Source of the DNA: Muribaculaceae bacterium | GTDB taxonomy: Bacteria; Bacteroidota; Bacteroidia; Bacteroidales; Muribaculaceae | Assembly (NCBI GenBank): GCA_021443235.1 | Contig: JABUUJ010000023.1 | Span: 11,649 to 23,892 of the forward strand | DNA length: 12,244 bases | Reading direction: 5' to 3' | Shown: in pieces, positions 6,631 to 12,244 of the stretch | How positions within the stretch are numbered: position 1 is the stretch's first letter | Layout: each line of letters starts with the position of its first letter | Program-made: the position numbers and the translations under genes | Notes under the pieces: model-generated | Seen by the model: only the letters and a program-made list of their open reading frames with translations | Databases searched by the model: none | What the model was told of the DNA's origin: nothing

Positions 6631-6660
6631 TTAGTCAATGTCAATGTCAGAGTCAAAGTC
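6631..6660 (-). repeat. 6-mer tandem array GACNTT after nagA
   Basis: On the - strand from 6660 downward the units are GACTTT, GACTCT, GACATT, GACATT and a last partial GACTAA. The first unit starts 2 bases after the nagA TAA stop, and the array ends 10 bases before the terminator stem. The same unit in the same orientation follows the ABC ATPase gene at 10921-10980. Confidence 0.85.
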
Positions 6661-6662
6661 GA

Positions 6663-7811
6663 TTAAACGACTTGATTGCCCATCGAGAACACGGCCTTCA
6701 GGTTGAGGTCGGCGTCAAGGAAGAGAATGTCGGCGTCCTTGCCCTTGACGAGGGTGCCCTTGCGGTCGAGGATGCCCATGATGCGAGCGGGAGTCTCGCT
6801 TGCCATGCGCGACACGTCGTCGAGCGCCACGCCACCCTTGTTCACCATGGTGCGTATCAGCCGGTCGGTAGTGGCGACGCTGCCCGCGAGAGCTGTGTGG
6901 TCGTTGAGCTTGCACACGCCGTCCTCAATAATAACGCGGGGGTCAAACGCCTGTGCGTCCTCGCAGCATGTCATGGCGAGAGCGTCGGTGATGAGCGCGG
7001 TGCGCTCCACGCCCTTGAACTTGTGCACGAGCGACAGTATCGGTGCGGGCACGTGGATGCCGTCGGCAATAATCTCCACGTCCATCTTGTCCATCAGGTA
7101 AACGCTCTCCACGGTCCCGGCGTGCTTATACTCGCGCACGTTGTGGAAGCCGCCCATCGCGTTGTAGAAGTGGGTGGCAAGCGTGTAACCGTTCTCGTAG
7201 GCGGCCTTCACGTCCTCATACTCGGCGCAGGTGTGTGCTATTGCGGCCACGATGCCTTTGCTGGCAAGGTAGCGGCCCATCTCTATGGCTCCGGGTATCT
7301 CGGGAGCTACGTCCCAGCGGCGCAGGCATGAGTAGTCCTCAACGATGTGGCGGTATTCCTTCTCGCTGGGCTCGCGTATGATGTCGTGCATCTGTGCGCC
7401 AGCCTTCTTGGGGTTGAGGTACGGTCCCTCGAGATGAAGTCCCATGATGGTGGTGTTGCCTTCCTTTAGTATCTCGTCGCACGTCTCGCACGCGTCCTCA
7501 ATCATCTTGAGGGTTGACGACGACAGCGTGGGAAAGATTGCTGTGGTGCCGTGCTGCAGGTGGGTGAGTGCCGACTTCTCAAACGCGTCGCGAGTGCCCT
7601 CCATGAAGTCTCGCCCGCCTGCGCCGTGCACATGCATCTCAATGCCGCCCGGAATCACATGATAACCTTGAGCGTCGATGTGCTCAACGCCCTCTATCAG
7701 GTTGCTATCTTTCTTTATTTCAACGATGTGACCTTCGTCAACGACTATGGAGCCACCAGTTACCCATCCTTGAGGTGTGAGGATGTGACCATTGAAAATC
7801 TGTTTTACCAT
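6663..7811 (-). CDS. nagA: N-acetylglucosamine-6-phosphate deacetylase
   Basis: The 382-residue product matches NagA of the amidohydrolase superfamily in length and motifs. It removes acetate from GlcNAc-6-phosphate to give glucosamine-6-phosphate, the step before deamination to fructose-6-phosphate, and also serves recycling of cell-wall and host amino sugars. Visible key residues are the HVH pair H60 and H62 in IEMHVHGAGG, the metal ligand E128 in HLEGPYLN, H193 in IAHT, H214 in ATHFYNAM, H253 in DGIHV and the catalytic D276 in ITDALA. The usual THxFNAM reads THFYNAM here, a small variation. The enzyme should be cytoplasmic. The gene has its own promoter (7846-7876) and terminator (6589-6620) and diverges from the ABC operon. 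No nagB or transporter partner is next to it, so the function rests on sequence rather than context. Confidence 0.94.
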   Translation of the reverse strand: MVKQIFNGHILTPQGWVTGGSIVVDEGHIVEIKKDSNLIEGVEHIDAQGYHVIPGGIEMHVHGAGGRDFMEGTRDAFEKSALTHLQHGTTAIFPTLSSSTLKMIEDACETCDEILKEGNTTIMGLHLEGPYLNPKKAGAQMHDIIREPSEKEYRHIVEDYSCLRRWDVAPEIPGAIEMGRYLASKGIVAAIAHTCAEYEDVKAAYENGYTLATHFYNAMGGFHNVREYKHAGTVESVYLMDKMDVEIIADGIHVPAPILSLVHKFKGVERTALITDALAMTCCEDAQAFDPRVIIEDGVCKLNDHTALAGSVATTDRLIRTMVNKGGVALDDVSRMASETPARIMGILDRKGTLVKGKDADILFLDADLNLKAVFSMGNQVV

Positions 7812-7845
7812 GTTTGGTTAGAGGTTGTTTTGAACTATTGATATG

Positions 7846-7876
7846 CAAATTTACACACTTTTTATTTAACAACAAA
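7846..7876 (-). promoter_or_regulatory. Bacteroides-type promoter of nagA
   Basis: On the - strand, TTTG (7876-7873) and TAAATTTG (7853-7846) are separated by 19 bp, an exact consensus match. The transcript would start near 7840, about 28 bases before the nagA ATG. I see no clear operator. Confidence 0.8.
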
Positions 7877-7954
7877 AACTTTCTAGTGGTTTTAATTGTT
7901 ATTTACATAAATTTAGCATTCTTCACAGTTTGCCTTAACTAATTTTCTGGAATA

Positions 7955-7987
7955 TTGGGCTAATGTTGGTGTTTTTTTGTAATTTTG
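7955..7987 (+). promoter_or_regulatory. Possible promoter of the ABC operon
   Basis: TAATTTTG at 7980-7987 is a perfect -7 box. The only upstream partner is TTG at 7955-7957, at a long 22-bp spacing. The box ends 9 bases before the ATG at 7997, implying an almost leaderless transcript. A weaker or regulated promoter further upstream is equally possible. Confidence 0.35.
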
Positions 7988-7996
7988 TATCTCGTA

Positions 7997-9091
7997 ATGA
8001 AAAAGGCATTGTTTTTCATAGTTATCGTCGTGATGATGGCGGCGTGTGCACGCGTCGACCACTCACACAACTCGGGAGTGTCATTGCTCTCACAGGCACA
8101 ACTGCTCACCATGACGCAGCACGACGGCTATATCGTTGCAACCATCGACAACCCGTGGGGCAGCGGCACGCTCGGCACCTATATCCTCGTGCCCGACACT
8201 ATAGCCATGCCCGACTCGCTGCCACAAGGCTCCGTGGTGCGCACTCCGCTGCGCAACGCGCTGGTCTACTCGGCGGTGCACACCAGCATCCTTGCCGAAC
8301 TGGGCGCCGGCGCGTGCATTAAGGGCATCACCGACGCGCAGTATATGGCCGACAGCGCCATCGTGGCGCGACTCCAAGCCGGAGAGGTGGCCGACTGCGG
8401 CTCAAGCACCAACCCCACGCTGGAAAAGGTCATCGAGATGAGCCCCGACGGCATCTTGCTCTCGCCCTATCAGGAGAACAACTACGGATGCGTCACCTCA
8501 CTCAAGACGCCGCTCATCATGTGTGCCGACTACATGGAGACCTCGCCGCTGGGACGTGCCGAGTGGATTAAGTTCTACGGAGCGCTCGTGGGCAAGCCAC
8601 AGGAGGCCGATAGCATCTACAACAACGTCGCCAATACCTACAACCGTCTGAAAACCGAACGCGCCGCACAAACCGCGACTCATCCCAAGGTGCTCACCGA
8701 GAGCATGATAAGCGGCACATGGCTGGTGCCGGGCGGCAAGAGCTACATGGCACGCATCATCATGGACGCGGGAGGCCGATATCCCTGGACCGACGACAAC
8801 CACAGCGGCTCGCTCACGCTCGACTTCAACCAGGTGCTCGCCGCAGCCAAGGATGCCGATGTGTGGTTGGTCAAGTCATTCAATATCAAGACTTACGCCG
8901 ACCTGAAGAGTGCCTACGAGCTGCACGATCGCTTCGACGCGTTCAAGCACCGCAAGGTTTATGTGTGCGACACCAGCGGCTCTCACCTCTTTGAGCGTTT
9001 CCCTTTCCATCCCGATGTCCTGCTGCAGGAATACTGTAACATTTTTGACGGCCGCGACACCGACCTGATTTTCTTCACACCATGCATGTAA
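7997..9091 (+). CDS. ABC transporter substrate-binding lipoprotein (FecB/BtuF type)
   Basis: The ATG at 7997 gives 364 residues and a clean lipoprotein signal, MKKALFFIVIVVMMAAC, with Cys17 as the lipid-modified residue. An in-frame TTG at 7985 would spoil the signal start and is not chosen. The mature protein has the two-lobe layout of the class III periplasmic binding family: an N-lobe with RNALVYSAVHTSILAELGAG, a GSSTNPTLEKVIEMSPDGI segment, and a C-lobe with PGGKSYMARIIMDAGG and AKDADVWLVK. It should sit on the periplasmic side of the inner membrane, or be outer-membrane tethered, and deliver a ligand to the permease encoded next. Family members bind ferric siderophores, heme or cobalamin; sequence alone does not decide. 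No TonB receptor gene or cobalamin riboswitch is visible here. It overlaps the permease gene by 10 bases. Confidence 0.88.
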   Translation: MKKALFFIVIVVMMAACARVDHSHNSGVSLLSQAQLLTMTQHDGYIVATIDNPWGSGTLGTYILVPDTIAMPDSLPQGSVVRTPLRNALVYSAVHTSILAELGAGACIKGITDAQYMADSAIVARLQAGEVADCGSSTNPTLEKVIEMSPDGILLSPYQENNYGCVTSLKTPLIMCADYMETSPLGRAEWIKFYGALVGKPQEADSIYNNVANTYNRLKTERAAQTATHPKVLTESMISGTWLVPGGKSYMARIIMDAGGRYPWTDDNHSGSLTLDFNQVLAAAKDADVWLVKSFNIKTYADLKSAYELHDRFDAFKHRKVYVCDTSGSHLFERFPFHPDVLLQEYCNIFDGRDTDLIFFTPCM

Positions 9092-10131
9092 CGAACTCTC
9101 ATAGCACCTCGCGCACTATCGCGGTAATGGCGATCTTGGTGGCAACGACATTGCTGCTGGCGGTGGCGTGTGTGCTTGTGGGCTCGGTCAACATCCCCGC
9201 CGCTCAGGTGTGGAGCATCGTCACGGGGCAGGGATGCGACAACGAGGCGTGGACCATCATCGTGCTCGAGGCTCGCATCCCCATGGTGGTGACGGCGGCA
9301 CTGGCGGGTGCCGCGCTGGCGGTGTCGGGACTGCTGCTGCAAACGTCGTTCAACAACCCGCTTGCCGGGCCTTCGATACTGGGAGTGTCGACTGGTGCCG
9401 GGCTGGGTGTCGCCATCGTGATGCTTGCCATGGGTGGCACTGTGGGTGGTTTCTTCGGCTCATCGGTGGGCAGCTATGTCGCCATCCTGATGGGTGCGTT
9501 GCTGGGTGCGGCGCTGGTGCTCGCGCTGCTAATCGTGTTCTCGTCGATAGTGAAGAGCAGTAGCGTGCTGCTCATCATAGGCATCCTTGTGAGTTATCTT
9601 GCCTCGAGCATCATCTCGCTGCTCAACAGCCTCGCCACCGAGGAGGGCATGGCAAGCTATGTGGCATGGGGATTTGGCACTTTCTCAAGTGTGACACCCT
9701 CGCAGATGCCCGTTTTCGCCTCTACCATCATCGTGTCGCTCATGGCGTCGGCACTCATGGTGAAACCGCTCAATGCCATGCTCTTGGGCACACGCTATGC
9801 CACCAACATAGGTGTGAACGTGCGTCGCTCGCGCAACTTGATGCTGCTTGTCACAGGGTTGCTTACGGCTATTGTCACCGCATTTTGCGGACCTATAGGC
9901 TTCCTCGGGCTGGTGGTGCCGCATGTGGCACGTCTCATGCTTGCCACAAGCAACCACAGTCGTCTCATCCCCGCAACGATGCTCGCTGGTGCCGCCACGG
10001 CGCTGCTGTGCTCGCTGCTGAGCGTCATGGGCAGTCATGTGATTCCCATCAACGCCATCACGCCCGTGATAGGAGTGCCCATCATCATTTATCTGATTGT
10101 TAACCGTCGCAAAATACAATATTTCAACTAA
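9082..10131 (+). CDS. FecCD/BtuC-family ABC transporter permease
   Basis: The 349-residue protein is a polytopic inner-membrane permease of the FecCD family, with hydrophobic segments along its whole length, consistent with about ten helices. Family landmarks are clear: SGLLLQTSFNNPLAGPSILG followed by STGAGLG, then FCGPIGFLGLVVPHVARL before the coupling region, and IGVPIIIYLIVNRRK at the C-terminus. It would form a homodimer with two copies of the ATPase and move the ligand brought by the upstream lipoprotein into the cytoplasm. The ATG at 9082 lies inside the end of the lipoprotein gene, and the stop overlaps the next start as TAATG, so all three genes are translationally coupled. The exact substrate is not determined. 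Confidence 0.94.
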   Translation: MHVTNSHSTSRTIAVMAILVATTLLLAVACVLVGSVNIPAAQVWSIVTGQGCDNEAWTIIVLEARIPMVVTAALAGAALAVSGLLLQTSFNNPLAGPSILGVSTGAGLGVAIVMLAMGGTVGGFFGSSVGSYVAILMGALLGAALVLALLIVFSSIVKSSSVLLIIGILVSYLASSIISLLNSLATEEGMASYVAWGFGTFSSVTPSQMPVFASTIIVSLMASALMVKPLNAMLLGTRYATNIGVNVRRSRNLMLLVTGLLTAIVTAFCGPIGFLGLVVPHVARLMLATSNHSRLIPATMLAGAATALLCSLLSVMGSHVIPINAITPVIGVPIIIYLIVNRRKIQYFN

Positions 10132-10916
10132 TGGCTAAGTCTCTTCTATCGGCTGTCGACCTCGCAGTGGGGTTTAAGCGCAACACGACCACCGTGACGC
10201 TGCTCGGTGGACTCAACCTGGAACTCAGGGAGGGCTCGCTGGTGGCGCTGCTGGGAATGAACGGCGCTGGAAAATCAACGCTGCTGCGAGCCCTCACGGG
10301 CGACACGCAGCCGCTGGCTGGCACATTGCTATACGACGGACGCGACGCCAGCTCGATGTCGATAATCGACCGCGCACGATTCATGGGGCTGGTATCGACC
10401 GAGCGAGTGGCGGCGGGCGGACTCACCGTGACCGAACTCGTCGAGATGGGACGGCAGCCCTACACCGGGTTCCTGGGACGGCTGAGTCGGCACGACCACC
10501 AAGTGGTGGCGCACGCCATTGAGAGCGTGGGGATGACGCACAAGGCCAACGAATACATCGCCTCGCTGAGCGATGGAGAGCGCCAAAAGTGCATGATTGC
10601 GCGTGCGCTTGCGCAAGAGACTCCTGTGATTGTGCTCGACGAGCCCACGGCTTTTCTCGACGTGGCAAGCCGCATCGAGACGATGCAACTGCTTAGCGAC
10701 TTGGCTCACAGCCAGGGTAAAGCGGTGTTGCTGAGCAGCCACGACATCTCGCAGTCGATAATGAAATGCGACGAGTTGTGGCTCATCACCCACGACCGTG
10801 AGGTCATCACTGGCACTCCGCAGCATCTCATCGACAGCAACGCCCTGAACCGTCTCTTCCCATCACCCTCCATCCGTTTCAACCCCACCATCCTCGACTT
10901 CACCCACACCCAGTAA
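10131..10916 (+). CDS. FecE/BtuD-type ABC transporter ATP-binding protein
   Basis: The 261-residue ATPase powers the permease encoded just upstream; its ATG overlaps that gene's stop by one base. Walker A is GMNGAGKST (residues 42-50), the signature is LSDGE (146-150), Walker B is VIVLDE (166-171) with catalytic E171, the D-loop follows at AFLD, and the switch histidine is H204 in SSHD. The place of the Q-loop is unusual: after RFMGL the sequence reads VSTERV, with no glutamine at the usual site. I recall similar TER-type Q-loops in Bacteroidota relatives, so this may be a lineage feature rather than a defect. The other motifs are intact. The gene ends the operon; no hairpin terminator follows, only tandem repeat arrays. 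Confidence 0.94.
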   Translation: MAKSLLSAVDLAVGFKRNTTTVTLLGGLNLELREGSLVALLGMNGAGKSTLLRALTGDTQPLAGTLLYDGRDASSMSIIDRARFMGLVSTERVAAGGLTVTELVEMGRQPYTGFLGRLSRHDHQVVAHAIESVGMTHKANEYIASLSDGERQKCMIARALAQETPVIVLDEPTAFLDVASRIETMQLLSDLAHSQGKAVLLSSHDISQSIMKCDELWLITHDREVITGTPQHLIDSNALNRLFPSPSIRFNPTILDFTHTQ

Positions 10917-10920
10917 CGAT

Positions 10921-10980
10921 GACATTGACTTTGACATTGACTTTGACTTTGACATTGACCTTGACATTGACCTTGACCTT
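10921..10980 (+). repeat. 6-mer tandem array GACNTT, ten perfect-phase copies
   Basis: Ten consecutive hexamers of the form GACNTT fill 10921-10980. Only the fourth base varies, in the order A, T, A, T, T, A, C, A, C, C; the other fifty bases are invariant. The array starts 4 bases after the ATPase stop codon, on its coding strand. The same unit follows nagA at 6631-6660. Confidence 0.95.
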
Positions 10981-11043
10981 CTTCGCCATTCGCCATTCGC
11001 CATTACCCATTACCCATTACCCATTAGCCATTAGCCATTACCC
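10981..11043 (-). repeat. 7-mer tandem array GGSKAAT after the flippase gene
   Basis: On the - strand from 11043 downward there are nine phased heptamers: GGGTAAT, two GGCTAAT, three GGGTAAT, two GGCGAAT and a final GGCGAAG. Apart from the last base, only units' third and fourth positions vary. The array begins 6 bases after the flippase stop and abuts the 6-mer array with no spacer. Confidence 0.94.
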
Positions 11044-11049
11044 AAAGCC

Positions 11050-12244
11050 TCATCTTCTCCATTGCTTTTTCAGCTGCTGGGCATTGATAAGCGTCGCGAC
11101 AACCGCCACTGCAATGGCAGCCACCACCAACGATTGCTCCACCAGCACCACGATAGCCACCGTAAGCGCCGTTGCCCACATCACAGCCACCAGACACTGG
11201 CGCGACAGTCTCAGCCCATAATGACGCAGGTAAACGCAAGCCATCATCGCCGCGTAAACCACATACCACACCGTGAACGCCCAGCCCAGGCCCACTAAGC
11301 CCCAGCGCTGATAGAACACGATGTTGAGCGCTAAGCCTAATGCCGAACTAATCGTCTCGGTGATAAGGAAAACGCGCCCCGAACCCTTGGCAAGCACCAC
11401 AAATGCCATGCACCACGACACGGTGCGGAAAATAATGCCCACCAAGCCCCACGACACAAACGGTAATATCGCCACAAACTCCTCGCTGTAAAGCAATTGC
11501 ACGATGGGGCGGCGCAGCAGCACAAAGACGGCAATCACTGGTACCATCACCAGCAGCGCGATGTTGATTTCCTGCGACACAAAGACGCGCAACTTCATCT
11601 TGCTTTCGGCCACGCGCGCCAGGCGAGGGTAGTACTCCATGCCCAGTGCCGTGAGAATGAGTCCGGTATATTTGTTGATTAGTGTAAATCCGGCTTGATA
11701 TAGGCCCACCTCGCCCGTTCCGGCGGTGGTGTTGAGCCATGCGTTGAAGATATAGGTCGACAAGATGTTGACAAAGTTGCCCAGCGTCATAAACACGCCC
11801 AGGCGCACAAATGCGCCGCCCATTGTCACAGTCTCTCGCAGCGTGACTTGTGCTGCGGGATACTCTTTGTTGCGCAGCACAATGGCAAAAAACACATTAG
11901 CCGCCGCATATGCCACTATCGACACAACGACGCTGTCCTCGCGCAGATAGTAGAACAGCGGTATCGACACGAGCAACCCGGTCACTGTGCCATAAATAGT
12001 GATGCGGGCAAGTTTCTTGAGGCGCCCTAAGCCTTGAAACACGGCATATTCGCCATTAGTAATCGCCATCATGAGCACTGCGATGCTCAGCGCCACAAAA
12101 CCCCACAGGTGGTCTTGCGTGCCAAAGGTGATTTGGCTCAACAGTGGCGCAAGCACCAGCGTGATGGTGGCTCCCGCCAGCCCCAGCCACAGCGACCACC
12201 GCCTCACGACGGCGATGATGCGCGCAATGAGGGTGCTGTCGCGC
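11050..12244 (-). CDS. Polysaccharide flippase (Wzx/MATE-like), N-terminus beyond window
   Basis: The reading frame is open to the right edge, so the gene is 5'-truncated; the GTG at 12207 is probably internal. About 398 residues are visible, nearly all hydrophobic segments, consistent with the last ten or so membrane helices of a MOP-superfamily polysaccharide exporter of about 490 residues. Typical segments are NFVNILSTYIFNAWL, then GLYQAGFTLINKYTGLILTALGMEYYPRL, which resembles the Wzx family, and RPIVQLLYSEEFVAILPFVSW. Such proteins flip undecaprenyl-linked O-antigen, capsule or exopolysaccharide units across the inner membrane. The rest of a glycan cluster would be expected upstream of this gene, beyond the right edge of the window. 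The stop (TGA) is at 11050-11052, and the gene converges on the ABC operon. Confidence 0.85.
   Translation of the reverse strand, partial: RDSTLIARIIAVVRRWSLWLGLAGATITLVLAPLLSQITFGTQDHLWGFVALSIAVLMMAITNGEYAVFQGLGRLKKLARITIYGTVTGLLVSIPLFYYLREDSVVVSIVAYAAANVFFAIVLRNKEYPAAQVTLRETVTMGGAFVRLGVFMTLGNFVNILSTYIFNAWLNTTAGTGEVGLYQAGFTLINKYTGLILTALGMEYYPRLARVAESKMKLRVFVSQEINIALLVMVPVIAVFVLLRRPIVQLLYSEEFVAILPFVSWGLVGIIFRTVSWCMAFVVLAKGSGRVFLITETISSALGLALNIVFYQRWGLVGLGWAFTVWYVVYAAMMACVYLRHYGLRLSRQCLVAVMWATALTVAIVVLVEQSLVVAAIAVAVVATLINAQQLKKQWRR

Noticed and set aside
7812..7996. Cobalamin riboswitch upstream of the ABC operon
   Set aside because: The 185-bp AT-rich gap lacks a recognisable B12-box or extended structured leader, so the transporter was not named btuFCD.
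7985..7996. TTG start for the lipoprotein gene
   Set aside because: It would put four extra residues before a textbook MKK lipoprotein signal; the ATG at 7997 is the better start.
10921..11043. CRISPR array
   Set aside because: Units of 6 and 7 bases directly abut with no spacers, and no cas gene is near.
10919..11221. Open frame of 100 codons starting with a Thr-Leu repeat
   Set aside because: Its first part is the hexamer and heptamer arrays and its rest is antisense to the flippase gene; no family resemblance and no separate promoter. Kept only as a caveat in the variation finding.

Overview
The window looks like chromosomal DNA of a Bacteroidota member, most likely order Bacteroidales (Muribaculaceae- or Prevotella-like). 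Three intergenic regions carry a TTTG-N19/20-TAnnTTTG promoter, the known sigma-ABfr pattern of Bacteroides. Start codons are preceded by A-rich DNA without clear Shine-Dalgarno sites. The protein set fits too: a BspA-type leucine-rich-repeat protein, secreted proteins ending in paired dockerin-like repeats, an adjacent greA-HIT gene pair, and a FecBCD-type transporter with a lipoprotein binding subunit. Family-level placement is inference. No tRNA, rRNA, CRISPR array or insertion sequence was seen.

Layout. Positions 1-1721 (+) are the 3' end of a secreted M6-type metalloprotease with FN3, jelly-roll and dockerin-like modules. A 486-bp intergenic region follows, with a long hairpin built of 11-mers, a second short array and the greA promoter and leader. 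greA (2208-2678) and a HIT-family gene (2682-3083) form a + strand operon. Facing it on the - strand is a large surface protein of BspA repeats, a propeller-like region and dockerin-like repeats (3332-6448). Behind that is nagA (6663-7811, -), with its own promoter and terminator. Diverging from nagA is a translationally coupled ABC uptake operon (7997-10916, +): lipoprotein, FecCD-type permease and ATPase. The right edge (11050-12244, -) is the C-terminal part of a polysaccharide flippase.

How the genes relate. There is no single pathway. greA (rescue of stalled RNA polymerase) and the HIT gene are housekeeping. nagA feeds amino-sugar catabolism. The ABC operon imports a siderophore, heme or cobalamin-type ligand; no cobalamin riboswitch was seen that would favour B12. 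The M6 protease and the BspA protein are unrelated secreted proteins that carry the same kind of C-terminal module.

The most unusual signal is non-coding. At every one of the six transcription-unit 3' ends there is a short, phased, degenerate tandem array on the coding strand near the stop codon. The units are 11-mers after the M6 gene, 10-mers after the HIT gene and after the BspA gene, 6-mers after nagA and after the ABC ATPase, and 7-mers after the flippase. Variation sits mostly at fixed positions of each unit. The 6-mer GACNTT is shared by two loci about 4.3 kb apart, with the same orientation and nearly the same distance to the stop. The convergent gap at 10917-11049 is almost entirely two such arrays joined with no spacer. 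I know of no named element class that matches this.
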